Of a stretch of DNA of 64,000 nucleotides, positions 9,099 through 18,293 are shown one piece after another. Origin of the DNA: Allopontixanthobacter sediminis (GTDB taxonomy: Bacteria > Pseudomonadota > Alphaproteobacteria > Sphingomonadales > Sphingomonadaceae); NCBI RefSeq assembly GCF_009828115.1, contig NZ_WTYL01000003.1:1-64000 (forward strand), read 5' to 3'. Positions within the stretch are counted from its first letter, which is position 1, and each line of letters opens with the position of its first letter. The translations under genes and the position numbers were made by a program. The notes beneath the pieces are model-generated. The model saw nothing but the letters and a program-made list of their open reading frames with translations. It was not told where the DNA came from and made no database searches.

Positions 9099-9626
9099 TT
9101 ACTTCGGGGCCGGCATCTGCGTCACTGGTGGTCTAAAGTTTAATGCGGTTCCCAACATAGCGTCGGTGATTACGAAATGGACTGGCATGCCCGGCTCAGC
9201 ACTTTCGATGACTTCGGCCTTGAAGCCTTTGGATCGGAGAAATCTTGCGGCGTTTTGTGCGCTGATCAGCGGTTCGTTCGAGACGAGCCCAATTGCCGAA
9301 CTCGCATTGCCGACTTTCTGTGTAAATGCGGTCGGAGAATAATTCACGATTGTGCCGTCCCACATAATCGACCGCAAGATACCGCTGGAATTCACTTCAA
9401 ACCGTTCTTCGACTCCGTGCTTGGAAATCAGTTCAACGATTGCAGCCTTAGCCTCAGGCGACGATGCTGCAAAAATCCGCGAACCGGGGTCCGGCCACGG
9501 TAAAGGGTTCTTACCGACCGATAGGGCAATGGCCCAAGTCGCGAGGAGCACTATTCCAAAAAAGTTCAGGCCAACGGCCCATTTCGGCACATGCATTACC
9601 GCGATGCTCCTCCGCCCTACGTTCAC
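9099..9626 (-). CDS. Hypothetical membrane-anchored protein
   Basis: 175 residues, no family recognised. One hydrophobic helix at about residues 16-37 is followed by a proline-containing segment and a globular part of about 135 residues with no cysteines, ending in PPVTQMPAPK. The shape suggests an inner-membrane protein with a periplasmic domain. A second in-frame Met at residue 11 (MHVPKWAVG) is an equally plausible start, placing the helix nearer the N-terminus. No operon partner: the gene stands between two repeat-bearing gaps, so its role cannot be inferred from context. Confidence 0.55.
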   Translation of the reverse strand: MNVGRRSIAVMHVPKWAVGLNFFGIVLLATWAIALSVGKNPLPWPDPGSRIFAASSPEAKAAIVELISKHGVEERFEVNSSGILRSIMWDGTIVNYSPTAFTQKVGNASSAIGLVSNEPLISAQNAARFLRSKGFKAEVIESAEPGMPVHFVITDAMLGTALNFRPPVTQMPAPK

Positions 9627-9790
9627 CAGCAGCTGGTCGTGGTTATGTTAGTTACATGCTCTCTCTCGCGAAAGCGAACGTCTGCAATCTTGCCGTTTGC
9701 GTCAAGGCCGCTTTCGGCAGGAGACAATAGGAGCCTATTGTGCTGCGAAGATCTGCCATTGGGGTGTCCGTAACCGTCTTTTCTATTTGA

Positions 9791-10351
9791 TTATTCAGCC
9801 TGCTTTTTAAAGCTACCCCATCGGATGAGCGTCGGCGGACCGCTTCCGTCGGTCAGGGTCGCGGCCGCAATTCTTGTGTAGACCCCGCCATCCATGCGGT
9901 ACGTTTCCTCGACTTCGTATACCTTACCGTCCGCGAAGGGGGTTACGTAGGACACGGCGATGAACCAGTTGCCGTTTTCGTCGACGGGAAAGAACGTCGT
10001 TATCTCCCGCCGTTGCTCGCCAGGCCGCTCGGCAGAACTATAGATCAGCGCTCCGGGTTCAAGACGAACATTGAAAATCTGGCCTTCGTTGGTGACCGTC
10101 GCGGTATAGGTCTCGCGGTCCATGCGGCTTTCGAACGTGCCGGTGCTGACCGTCGTGGTCATCGCGTCCGTCGCTTTGCGCGAAGTCTCATTGCCCGACC
10201 ATATCCCATCGAGCATTGCCATTCCCTCGGCCAGCAATTCCCTGGAAGCAGTTCGAGTCACCGATTGTGCCGCTGGCGGACTGACCTGCGCGGCAGCATC
10301 AAGCGAACAGCAAGCGAAGATGCCTGCAATAAGGTAGCTTTTCATAGACAT
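9791..10351 (-). CDS. Hypothetical exported protein
   Basis: 186 residues. An N-terminal signal peptide (MSMKSYLIAGIFACCSLDAAAQ) with predicted cleavage after AAA precedes a roughly 160-residue, beta-rich periplasmic domain. Segments such as GMAMLDGIWSGNE, DRETYTATVTNEGQ and VYEVEETYRMDGGVYTRI suggest a calycin- or lipocalin-like fold common in proteobacterial secreted proteins, but I recognise no named family. It is transcribed alone, with no operon partner. It is probably expressed, since codon usage and the signal peptide are coherent. Function unknown. Confidence 0.65.
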   Translation of the reverse strand: MSMKSYLIAGIFACCSLDAAAQVSPPAAQSVTRTASRELLAEGMAMLDGIWSGNETSRKATDAMTTTVSTGTFESRMDRETYTATVTNEGQIFNVRLEPGALIYSSAERPGEQRREITTFFPVDENGNWFIAVSYVTPFADGKVYEVEETYRMDGGVYTRIAAATLTDGSGPPTLIRWGSFKKQAE

Positions 10352-10658
10352 GACTGTTCCTCAAAGAGCCCGCCTGCCTTAATTACCACAAACTCACGCA
10401 AATGACGATGTGACCAGTTTTCTCGGTACGATTTCTAGATTTTTATCTTTAGGGACCGAATGGTTCGAGGACCCGTCAGCATGGATCGAATAGCATGCAC
10501 TGGTCGACTTCTGGGTGATTGTCAGTGAGGCCCGAGCGTCTAAGAGCGGGTCATCTGCTGGATAGCCGCTATCGAACTGAGACCGCGGGAATCGACTTTA
10601 CCATTTTCGCGCTGTTGAGGGTGCCCGGCCCAAAGGTGCAAAGACTTTTACGCTACGG
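10352..10658. other. Intergenic, nothing identified
   Basis: 307 bases between two minus-strand genes. It presumably contains the promoter of the exported-protein gene near 10400-10460, where the sequence is AT-richer. I see no RNA gene, repeat copy or protein-like frame. Confidence 0.3.
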
Positions 10659-12344
10659 TCAATCCTCTGCGCCAATCCGCTCGCCCGCTATAGACTGACC
10701 GGCCTGCTCAATTACCAAGCCGGTCACCGCGCCGCCTTCGACGGTGAACTTCACCCTGGCGTCGACCACAGTGACTTTGAATTCGGTTGCGCTCAACGCG
10801 GCGAGCGGAATAATTGGCTGCGAACCCAACTTAGCCATCAACACATTCTCATCGGTTACGCTGATGATCATCGGGCCCACTGGTGTGGTATACTCCCCTA
10901 CATAACTTTCAAGCACGGTGCGCGGCACAGTAACCGTCTCTAGTTTGGGCATCGGCCCGGCGTAGATTGCGGGTTCCGGCATTTCCGCACCGTTGGGGTG
11001 CATCTGCATCACCGGCACGCCATTAACATTCGGAATGATTTCAAACCAGGTCAGGCTGTCGGGACCATAGAAAAACCGGCCTTCTCCCGCCGCGAAGACT
11101 TCCATGTCTGAGCCACCGCTGCGTGCGGTAAACAGCTTGCCGTCACGCGCGAAGAACTTGCGGCTGTCTGTTTCATTGATCTGGTAGACGCCGAACAATT
11201 GCTCCAGCGCAGCCATATCGGGTGTGACCGGAGTGAACTCAGGATAAGCCTCGTCCACCGCGATCGCAGCTATCTTCCGCATCAGTGTTCCGGCGCTCAC
11301 CGGGCCCGAATCCGTATTGAAAAACACAGCCACGAAAATCTTGTCGTCAGGCAAATAGGCGCTGTCGGTCGAAAACCCGAAGATCCCGCCGCTATGGCCA
11401 ATGGCCTTGTGGCCACGAATATCGGATGGGCCGATACCGAAGCCGTAATCCTCCGTCTTGCCGCCAGGCAGCCGGGTCGGGGCAATCATAGCTGCGTAAG
11501 AAGGCTGGCTAATTACCTTGCCGCCTTGTAGCGCCTCGGCCCATTTGGCCATGTCGAGCACCGTGCCGCGCAATGCGCCAGCAGCGGTGGGCACACTCAT
11601 GTCAATCTTGCGCGCCAATTCCGGCCGATTATCTTCGCCGCTGGTGTAACCCTTCGCCATGCGCGGCACCGTCGCTTCGTCACCGAACCCTGCGATGGAA
11701 GTCAGGCCTAGCGGCTTGGAAATATGTTCGACGATCGCTTGGTCCCAGTTCTTGCCGGTCACCTTTTCGATGATGGCGCCGACCAGCACGTAACCGCTGT
11801 TGTTGTACGACCATGCTTCGCCCGGCTGAAAATCAGCCGGCTGATCTTTGAACTCCGCGATCAATTCGTCGCTTGTGTATCTGCGGGCCGTGTTGGCTTC
11901 ACTCATCCAGCCCAGCATGCTGGTGTAAGATTTGATGCCCGAGGTGTGATTGAGTAATTGACGAACGGTCGCGCTGGCCCCCGGTTCGGGATAATCGGGG
12001 AAGAACTTCGACAGCGGATCGTCGAGCGACAGCTTACCCTCTTCCACCAGTTGTAACATCGTGGCGGCGGCGAATTGCTTGCTGATCGATGCGAGGCGAA
12101 ACACAGTGTCCGGGGTGATTGGCGTACCTGCCTCCAGATCGGCTATGCCGCGAGCGCCCTTATAGATAATCTTGCCACCTTCGGTGACGACAACGGCTGC
12201 ACCTGGCCCGTCGGCTGAGATGGATCTGTCCAGAAGCGCAGCAATATCTGCCCCCAGATTTTCCGGCGCGGCATAGGCAGCGGCAGGTAACAGGTTGGCG
12301 CTTGCGATCGCGGCAAGTACGGTCACTGATTTACGATACAGCAT
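10659..12344 (-). CDS. Serine beta-lactamase-like hydrolase, exported
   Basis: 561 residues from the preferred ATG at 12344, which has GGGG six bases upstream; a further ATG at 12365 would add seven residues before the signal peptide. The signal peptide ends at AAAYA. The class C/PBP-like catalytic domain shows S86-I-S-K89 in FRLASISKQ, Y180-N-N182 and H317-S-G319, the three canonical active-site motifs. Residues beyond about 370 form a C-terminal lipocalin-like extension found in many such family esterases and D-aminopeptidases. The likely role is a periplasmic esterase, peptidase or penicillin-binding-like enzyme; true beta-lactamase activity is not implied. Confidence 0.88.
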   Translation of the reverse strand: MLYRKSVTVLAAIASANLLPAAAYAAPENLGADIAALLDRSISADGPGAAVVVTEGGKIIYKGARGIADLEAGTPITPDTVFRLASISKQFAAATMLQLVEEGKLSLDDPLSKFFPDYPEPGASATVRQLLNHTSGIKSYTSMLGWMSEANTARRYTSDELIAEFKDQPADFQPGEAWSYNNSGYVLVGAIIEKVTGKNWDQAIVEHISKPLGLTSIAGFGDEATVPRMAKGYTSGEDNRPELARKIDMSVPTAAGALRGTVLDMAKWAEALQGGKVISQPSYAAMIAPTRLPGGKTEDYGFGIGPSDIRGHKAIGHSGGIFGFSTDSAYLPDDKIFVAVFFNTDSGPVSAGTLMRKIAAIAVDEAYPEFTPVTPDMAALEQLFGVYQINETDSRKFFARDGKLFTARSGGSDMEVFAAGEGRFFYGPDSLTWFEIIPNVNGVPVMQMHPNGAEMPEPAIYAGPMPKLETVTVPRTVLESYVGEYTTPVGPMIISVTDENVLMAKLGSQPIIPLAALSATEFKVTVVDARVKFTVEGGAVTGLVIEQAGQSIAGERIGAED

Positions 12345-12365
12345 AAAAACCCCAATTAAGTGCAT

Positions 12366-12950
12366 TAGCTTACTAACACAGTCAGAACGGCGCGCAAGCC
12401 GGAGTTGGATGAACTGCCTATATTAACGAAGTGAGCGGCGAGTTTCGGCAAACGAATTAAGTTTAAAGATTGTCTGCAGTTGGGTTGTGCCCAAAGCGGC
12501 AAGCTTCACGCACAGAGGCCGCATAGCTACCCATCGGCTCGACCAAAGGCAGCGTGACGGCATCCGCTGACAAAGCTGCCCTTCCCAAGCTTGTTCTTCT
12601 CACCTGAAACCGGCCGTACGTTCAGGTTGGGTTGTGCGGCAATAACCAGCCGCTTTTGCGACTGCGAAATTGGGTGCAATATGGCGGAAATGTTGTGGAA
12701 AGCTTGCACGAAAGCCAATGGTAGTGACGTACCGAATTCTGTGCCGCGCTACGTACAAACAATGTTTGCCAAACAAGACTTCCAAACGATAGCGCCGGGT
12801 CCGACCAGCGACCCAGCGGCTTACATTGCGATTTGGAAGAGCTTCGTGAAAATACGAAGCGGTTGCCATTGCTAACTCAGAACTCGTTCGATAAGCATAC
12901 GACTTTACAGGGAAAAGTGGCCGCAAAGCCATTCGTCTAGGGGCCGCAGT
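12366..12950. other. Intergenic, carries repeat copy c
   Basis: 585 bases between divergent genes. Apart from repeat copy c it holds no convincing gene. Open frames on both strands across 12590-12930 derive from the repeat: the minus-strand one ends in KAAGYCRTTQPERTAGF, a string recurring in spurious frames over other copies. Confidence 0.45.
12548..12690 (-). repeat. Dispersed intergenic repeat copy c
   Basis: Minus-strand reading contains CGCAAAAGCGGCTGGTTATT, then CAACCTGAACGTACGGCCGG, then TTTCAGGTGAGAAGAACAAG and GGCAGCTTTGTCAGCGGATG. It is nearly identical to copy j over the last 55 bases. The ACCTGAA/TTCAGGT halves can form a hairpin. Confidence 0.8.
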
Positions 12951-14531
12951 ATGAAGACTAGACGTTTGGGGGTCGTGGCAATAGCCGCGATAGTCGCATC
13001 CTGCGGAGGTGGTGACGGAAGCTCCGGGGGGATTGTTGGTGGAGGTACGCCAGTCACGCCAACCCTTGCTGTAACACTATCCAGTCCGTCTACGAATCTG
13101 GTGGTGGATGAAGGCGGCACCGCAAGCTTTGGGTTCGAAGCCAACTATTCCGGAAGCTCTAGTCTCCCCATCGTCGCAGTCGCATCGGTGAGCGGCGATC
13201 GGGTTACTCTGGATGGCGGCCCGGTTGGGACTGGGAACAAGTTCACCGTGAATTTAAAGACCGCCCCTTTTGGACTAGGCGGGTTGTCCTCATCCATTGT
13301 AACTTTCAAGCTGTGTACCAACGCCGATTGTTCGGTCATCTATCCTGGGTCAACACAGCAATTTGCAGTTAGTCTAGATGTGCGTGTCAAAGACTGGGCA
13401 AACTTTCAGCGCAACAATGCGCATACTGGCTATGTAGCGGTGAGATTCGATCCGGCCAAGTTTGTTAAGGCTTGGGAATACACAGATGAATTCCCCGCAG
13501 GTCGAATCCGACCACCGGCGGCGTCCCGCGGGTTAGTTCTCGCGACCGTCGGTCGTGATGGGGGGATCGCCTATGCCGGCACCATGCGCGTAAAGGCGCT
13601 CGACGCTGCGACTGGCGCAGTGCGGTGGACCTATGATCTAGGCGAGCAAGCCCACGCGAGCGGTCCATCTCTTGCTAACGGCATGGTGCACGTGACCTCA
13701 ATGGTTTCCCCTAGCAATGCCAACCCACAATGGGTCCTCGATCTTGCAACCGGCGGCTTTAGAAACCAGATGGCGTTCGCATCGCAATGGAGCGAATTCA
13801 ACCAACCGGCTGCCGAAGGCAGCAATGCCTATGTCGCTGCCGGTTTCTACGGCAGTGTTCTTTACGCTTATGACACTGTTGCAGGCACGAAAGTGTGGGA
13901 AACGACCCGTACCGGGGGTTCCATCTGGGACGGCCAGTCACTCGCATTAGACGCGACATACCTTTATTACTACTCGGGTTCCGCGCTCGATCAGGTCAAC
14001 CGCTCGACCGGAAATATCGTTAGGAGCATTGCGATCCCCGATTATGAGACAGGAACTCGTGATTATGAGGCGGCACCGGTGCTCGACGGAAATGCTAATG
14101 TATTTCTATTCTCCGGCGACAAAAGAAACGACGGACGCAATAAAATTATTGGTCTGTCTCTGAATAGCGGATCGGCAATCTGGCAAACTGCGGCAGAATA
14201 CACCACCGCGTTTGCTCTCAAGGATGGCATAATTTATGCCGCACGCCAGGATGCCCATGTGATTTCGGCAATAGACGCTGCCAACGGGGCAGTCGTTTGG
14301 TCGACTGCACTTCCTGGCAGTGATCCAATCGTCGGCAACGTGATCGCTACTGAGAATCTCTTATTCGTTTCGTCTGGCACGCAAACTTGGGCAATTGATC
14401 TTAAGCAATCAAGCCATCCAGTCGTCTGGACCGCACCCACTGGTGGCAGATTGGCAATTACGCCGGACAACTACCTACTCACTACTGGAATGAGAGATGC
14501 AAGCCGGCTGACCGCATATAGGCTTTTTTAG
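12951..14531 (+). CDS. PQQ-like beta-propeller lipoprotein
   Basis: 526-residue exported lipoprotein: the signal peptide ends in IVAS-C18 and is followed by a glycine-rich linker. Residues about 40-150 look like an immunoglobulin-like or cadherin-like beta domain. Residues about 160-526 form a PQQ-like propeller with repeated blades of the type VKALDAATGAVRWTYDL, VAGTKVWE and ANGAVVWSTAL. These quinoprotein-like repeats match BamB-type or WD-like scaffolds, and no quinone-binding residues can be confirmed. It is monocistronic and flanked by repeat-bearing gaps. The neighbouring lipoprotein at 15010-16419 has a related two-part architecture. Enzymatic function is uncertain; binding or scaffolding is likely. 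Confidence 0.75.
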   Translation: MKTRRLGVVAIAAIVASCGGGDGSSGGIVGGGTPVTPTLAVTLSSPSTNLVVDEGGTASFGFEANYSGSSSLPIVAVASVSGDRVTLDGGPVGTGNKFTVNLKTAPFGLGGLSSSIVTFKLCTNADCSVIYPGSTQQFAVSLDVRVKDWANFQRNNAHTGYVAVRFDPAKFVKAWEYTDEFPAGRIRPPAASRGLVLATVGRDGGIAYAGTMRVKALDAATGAVRWTYDLGEQAHASGPSLANGMVHVTSMVSPSNANPQWVLDLATGGFRNQMAFASQWSEFNQPAAEGSNAYVAAGFYGSVLYAYDTVAGTKVWETTRTGGSIWDGQSLALDATYLYYYSGSALDQVNRSTGNIVRSIAIPDYETGTRDYEAAPVLDGNANVFLFSGDKRNDGRNKIIGLSLNSGSAIWQTAAEYTTAFALKDGIIYAARQDAHVISAIDAANGAVVWSTALPGSDPIVGNVIATENLLFVSSGTQTWAIDLKQSSHPVVWTAPTGGRLAITPDNYLLTTGMRDASRLTAYRLF

Positions 14532-15009
14532 GGTGACGTGGGCGGTACCATTGCTAGGGCAGCCCTCGGGCACAACGACATCTGGGAAATAGCACTTAAC
14601 TACGTGCCGCTGCGAAAAGAGCTATGAACACCATGTGGCATTGTGGACGCCTGAATAGAGAACGCAGGGTCGTGGGCAATACGGACCGGCCGATTCCTGG
14701 CAAACGCGGCGATGAGCTGTCTATCAGGAGAACAGAATGCAATCTGACCGCTTCCGCCGACATAGCGGACGTTTACCTACACAAATCGTCCTCCCGAAAC
14801 CCGCCGTAAGTTCATGCAAAAGCATCGGGCAACGGGCGGCGGCAATTAGGGGTGTCCGGGACACGCTCAGCGGCAAGAAGATGGTGGCAAGCGGAGATGC
14901 TACCGGCGGTCGGTTCAATGCCGGTCGGCAATTTCCGGCCCTAAGACAGACAGCTGTCTGACTCGAGCCCTAGCGCTCCAAATCCGCGTGCGGGAGCACG
15001 AACTCCAGC
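14532..15009. other. Intergenic, carries repeat copy d
   Basis: 478 bases between convergent genes. Repeat copy d occupies its middle. Near 14944-14962 the short palindrome AGACAGACAGCTGTCTG could help terminate either gene. No protein-coding signal is seen. Confidence 0.4.
14738..14885 (-). repeat. Dispersed intergenic repeat copy d
   Basis: Minus-strand reading: GGACACCCCTAATTGCCGCC, TGCATGAACTTACGGCGGG, TAAACGTCCGCTATGTCGGC, GGAAGCGGTCAG. Copies b and h are its closest relatives in this window. Confidence 0.75.
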
Positions 15010-16419
15010 TTAGCCCGCCAAATAAAGCTCGCCGTCGCCGTCGAGCACAAAGAGACGACCGGCAGTATCGCGTACGATCGCGGCAGGGCGTTCGATCGCT
15101 CCGTCAGCGGGGACGAAATCGGCGGTTCGGTTCTCCATCTCGGTCGGCGCATGCAATATGCCGTCACTAAGGAACCCGGCTCGGAAAGCGAAAATCTTGC
15201 CGCTTCGGTCCGTGACCAGGATCTTGTCATCAAGACTGGCGATCGCGCCGGTATAGTGGAGCCCTCCGGTCATTCCCTGGCCTTGAAAGAACCCATCACC
15301 ATATGTGTATGTGATGGACGGACCGATTACAGGCGCCGGCGGGTTGGCGACCCGTGCAAAGGTACCTTCGCGATAGGGCCAGCCGAAATCGAGCGGACGC
15401 GAATCTTGGAAGAAATAATCGACTTCCTCTTGCTGGTCCGTACCGCTGTCGAGCACAAAACTACGCGAGGCATAGCCACCCCCCCCGGCCGGTGAGTGAA
15501 TCCCGTCTCCAAACCGTTCTGAATATAGACAATAGGAAAGCGTCGAGGCACCGCAGTAGGGATCGACCTGGATCCGGTAGAGCTTGCCGTAACCCGATGA
15601 AGTGTCCTGCGCCAGACCGCCCGAAGGGTCGCCCACCGCGCCAAACATAAAGCCGTCGCCGCCGATGAAGAGGGTGCCGCGCGCTGCCTGGGTTGAGGGT
15701 GCAGCGAGGACGTCGGTAATGGCATACTGCAAAGGGGAATCTTGGAGTACAATGGTCCGCACGATGACGCCGGTTCCCGTGATGTCGAGCATGGCCACGC
15801 CATATCCATTGAAGTGAGCAACCGCGAGCACACGCCCGCTCTCCCCAGACTTGAAGACGTTGCCCATCAAATTTCCGGAGCCGCTCCCGCCAAAAAATTC
15901 GCGAACCGTGCCATCCTGGGAGACTACAATCAGCCCGTCAGCCCCTCGTGTACGCGCGGCCATGACCGCATCGGTCCCAAGGCCGCTAGTCACTCGGGTT
16001 AAATTGACTCCCTCCTGGTCGTTGGTGACCCGCACCGGCAAGGTCAGGCTGGTCGATCCTCCCTTACCGTCAGTGGCGGTCAGTGTGACTTCGTAGATGT
16101 TATCGAGATTCGCATCGGTGGGCTGATCGTAGTTGGGCGCCTTAACGAAGCCGAGCACACCTCCGACAAACGAGAATGCGGCAGAATCGCTTCCGCCGGT
16201 CATCGAAATCGTGACCGAATCTCCGTCGGCATCTGTGACTGCAGCGGTATAGAACGGCACGCTAGAGTTCTCGGCCACTGAAGCGGTAGATTGCGAGGTG
16301 AAGGATGGGGCTTTGTTAATCTGAGCAGGAGCTTCGCTACCACCGCCGCCGCCACAGCCGGGCATCACACAAAGCACCAGAAGGGAGGCGACCAGCCTCC
16401 GCGAAGTAACACGAGCCAT
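15010..16419 (-). CDS. Lipoprotein with cadherin-like domain and sugar-dehydrogenase-type beta-propeller
   Basis: 469 residues. The lipoprotein signal ends in MPG-C22, followed by poly-glycine. Residues about 37-133 resemble a cadherin-like or dystroglycan-type repeat (FTSQSTASVAEN, TDADGDSVTISMTGG, YEVTLTATDGKGGS). Residues about 140-469 resemble the soluble aldose/sorbosone dehydrogenase propeller (PQQ-dependent sugar dehydrogenase family), with LFIGGDGFMFGAVGDP, SSGYGKLYRI and DFGWPYREGTF, and a C-terminal RDTAGRLFVLDGDGELYL. The catalytic His and Arg of true glucose dehydrogenases cannot be confirmed. A single outer-membrane or periplasmic gene with no partner. Confidence 0.75.
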   Translation of the reverse strand: MARVTSRRLVASLLVLCVMPGCGGGGGSEAPAQINKAPSFTSQSTASVAENSSVPFYTAAVTDADGDSVTISMTGGSDSAAFSFVGGVLGFVKAPNYDQPTDANLDNIYEVTLTATDGKGGSTSLTLPVRVTNDQEGVNLTRVTSGLGTDAVMAARTRGADGLIVVSQDGTVREFFGGSGSGNLMGNVFKSGESGRVLAVAHFNGYGVAMLDITGTGVIVRTIVLQDSPLQYAITDVLAAPSTQAARGTLFIGGDGFMFGAVGDPSGGLAQDTSSGYGKLYRIQVDPYCGASTLSYCLYSERFGDGIHSPAGGGGYASRSFVLDSGTDQQEEVDYFFQDSRPLDFGWPYREGTFARVANPPAPVIGPSITYTYGDGFFQGQGMTGGLHYTGAIASLDDKILVTDRSGKIFAFRAGFLSDGILHAPTEMENRTADFVPADGAIERPAAIVRDTAGRLFVLDGDGELYLAG

Positions 16420-16672
16420 ATGATTTCCGCCCCCTAAGAAAGACAGTGCGTGGCATCGCCGGATGCGCTTTGCAAGAGCTAAAGGCGGAAAAAGCAGATA
16501 ATTCTCATTGCCTTACAAGACGTCTCGAAATTGCAGAAGGTGGACTATATGTCGCCAGCGGTGTGCTCGGCGTTCCACTTGTAAGTGAGCAGTGTGACGT
16601 GCTGGGTGTCGCGAAAGCGCCACCGGTCTGTAACGCGCCGGAAGCTTGGTCATTCAGCCATTCTCGTTTATT

Positions 16673-16930
16673 CTATCCGCTGTCGTTCGCGCGGCCGATC
16701 CGATAGGGTCCGGTACGCGCTGACAGCGCCTTACCTTTCCAGCTGAGTTTAATAGATTCGCGATCCAACAAATGATCCACCGCAGCAAGAACAAGCGGCA
16801 TCACTTTACGCCAATTTGCGTCATCGTCCGAAGCGATCCTGCGTGCGACTTCGCTAGGGCATATCGTTGCTCCCGGCTCCCGTTCGGTAAGTAGGTTCAG
16901 CACTGCGGCGTTTGCGACTTCGATCCTCAC
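16673..16930 (-). CDS. DUF3253 family protein
   Basis: 85-residue small protein. The pattern ATICPSEVARRI, followed by WRKVMPLVLAAVDHLLDRESIKLSWKGKAL, is characteristic of DUF3253, a winged-helix-like domain of unknown role seen widely in alphaproteobacteria. It is the second gene of a two-gene unit: its ATG overlaps the stop of the UVR-motif gene (16927-17202) by four bases. Probably cytoplasmic. The 253-base gap after it (16420-16672) shows nothing definite. Confidence 0.75.
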   Translation of the reverse strand: MRIEVANAAVLNLLTEREPGATICPSEVARRIASDDDANWRKVMPLVLAAVDHLLDRESIKLSWKGKALSARTGPYRIGRANDSG

Positions 16931-17202
16931 TTACGTTTCCGACGGGACGTCATTAGATCAGGCTTTGGTGGCGGCTTCCATTCAGGCGGAGGAACCGGCC
17001 GCTGCCGGCTTGTGCCGAGCCCCATGGCGCCCGACCGCTGTCGATCCAAACCCGACGTGTCGGCCTGCGCGGCCTCTGCAGCATTTGCGCCGCCTCGGAT
17101 AAGATTGATGCGGTCACGAATTCGTCGTGCTTCTTCGAAATCGAGAGCGCGCGCCGCCGCTTCCATAGCGCGTTGGAGATCCTCAACGGTTTTGTTCATC
17201 AC
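16927..17202 (-). CDS. UvrB/UvrC-motif small protein
   Basis: 91 residues. The N-terminal 35 residues (VEDLQRAMEAAARALDFEEARRIRDRI) form a UVR helical hairpin, the short interaction module by which UvrB and UvrC associate and that also occurs in ClpC-associated McsA. The C-terminus is low-complexity and basic-proline rich (PPPEWKPPPKP, RRKRK). Not a repair enzyme by itself. Known homologues are short sphingomonad proteins of unknown function. Translationally coupled to the DUF3253 gene. Confidence 0.7.
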   Translation of the reverse strand: MMNKTVEDLQRAMEAAARALDFEEARRIRDRINLIRGGANAAEAAQADTSGLDRQRSGAMGLGTSRQRPVPPPEWKPPPKPDLMTSRRKRK

Positions 17203-17755
17203 GACTCAACGAACCGATGTGACTTTCGGCGCCAAGCGCTGACAAAGCAGACGTGGCGCTGGCGCAATCTTCCTTCCGAAACCCGCCGTTCATTCATTCC
17301 ATGAAATACGGTTTCGATTGGCAATGCATGGGCCGATACCCGACCGTCCACTATTGGCTCGGAAACCCGGTGAAACTGTCCTTCAGAAAACAACGCGGTA
17401 GCGCCCGTTGAAACGGGCCCCGCGTTTCGCTCGTCGACGCTCAAAGCCCGCCGATAGCACATTGTCGATGGGCGCAATGACCAAGGTTTGCGAGAGTCTG
17501 GGCTGTCTCTCCTTTTAGGAGCGCGGAATGAAACGCGGACGAACTGAACCGCGTAGGAGCCCGTTAGCTTTACGGCCCCCGATGAAGCCCACGGGACATC
17601 GTTATCTTATGCAACGCAGATATCGAGAGCCCGGCGAGGTACAAGTCTCGGTAGCCAAAACTATTTAGTATTAGATGACCGAGATGATTGCGATTTGAAT
17701 TGTGATCATCTCATCTTTGGAGTTTCCTCCCTGAATCTAGCAGGGGGTAACGGCC
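17203..17755. other. Intergenic, carries repeat copy e and a second short repeat
   Basis: 553 bases. Copy e covers about 17225-17335. At 17510-17535 the string TCCTTTTAGGAGCGCGGA recurs, with small changes, at 21950-21975 downstream of the IS110 gene. An AT-rich stretch at 17655-17725 could hold the promoter of the glycine-rich peptide gene. No coding sequence is supported. Confidence 0.4.
17225..17335 (-). repeat. Dispersed intergenic repeat copy e
   Basis: Minus-strand reading includes GAATGAACGGCGGGTTTCGG and CCACGTCTGCTTTGTCAGCG, the same two blocks in the same order and spacing as copies b, c and d. Confidence 0.7.
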
Positions 17756-18202
17756 ATGGATGATCCGATTCTTAAAACTAAGGGCACGATGCAGACTGAT
17801 CGCAGGGCCTTTCTCGCTGGTTGCGGGAAATACTCGATTACAGTTCCGCCTGCTATGACCATACTTTTATCGACGTCTCTGTCCTCCCCCGCAATCGCCC
17901 GGTCCGGAGGGGGCGATGGGGGCGGCAACGGCGGCGGCGATGGCAATACCGGAGGCGGCGAGACTGGAGGTGGGGGCGGCACTGGTGGCTCAGATGGAGG
18001 CGATGGCGGCCACGATAACGGCGGAGGCGGCGGGGGCGATGGCGGCGGTCGTAACGAAGGTCGCGGTGAAGGTGGCGTCCGTAGCGAAGGTCGCGGTGAC
18101 GGTGACGGTGGCGTCCGTGGCGACGGTCGCGGTGACGGTGGCGTCCGTGGCGACGGTCGCGGTGAAGGTCGTGCCCGCGATCGGCGAGAGGTGAAGCAGT
18201 AG
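17756..18202 (+). CDS. Glycine-rich peptide with conserved leader, possible modified-peptide precursor
   Basis: 148 residues. The N-terminus has TDRRAFLAGCGKYSITVPP followed by AMTILLSTSLSSPAIA, a leader type (arginine pair, GKxxxVTPPAxTxLLS, AxA-like cleavage) that I associate with short alphaproteobacterial proteins near PqqD/HPr-kinase genes. The rest is almost only G, D, R, N and E, with the decapeptide GRGDGGVRGD in tandem. ATG 17756 has AGGGGGT nine bases upstream; the ATG at 17789 is an alternative directly before the leader. The kinase-like gene follows by 91 bases in the same direction. Interpretation as a substrate of the next two genes is inference. Confidence 0.6.
   Translation: MDDPILKTKGTMQTDRRAFLAGCGKYSITVPPAMTILLSTSLSSPAIARSGGGDGGGNGGGDGNTGGGETGGGGGTGGSDGGDGGHDNGGGGGGDGGGRNEGRGEGGVRSEGRGDGDGGVRGDGRGDGGVRGDGRGEGRARDRREVKQ
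18057..18172 (+). repeat. 30-bp tandem repeat inside the glycine-rich gene
   Basis: The unit GGTGGCGTCCGTGGCGACGG followed by TCGCGGTGAC repeats about three to four times, with GTAGCGAAGG-type variants in the first copy. It encodes a ten-residue period, so copy-number change would keep the frame and alter the length of the peptide tail. Confidence 0.7.
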
Positions 18203-18293
18203 GCGCGATCTTTGCAGTTCAATCCCAGAACGCTCCATAAGGTGAGGTCTAGCCATCAATTTCGGCCCGCCCGTCGAGGTCATAACCGGCATC

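Noticed and set aside
12600-12932. Minus-strand 110-residue open frame
   Set aside because: Its C-terminal part is the translated dispersed repeat (KAAGYCRTTQPERTAGF), which recurs in unrelated gaps.
17737-18222. Proline-rich minus-strand frame opposite the glycine-rich gene
   Set aside because: Antisense of a low-complexity GC-rich repeat; no start context, and the plus-strand leader is clearly coding.
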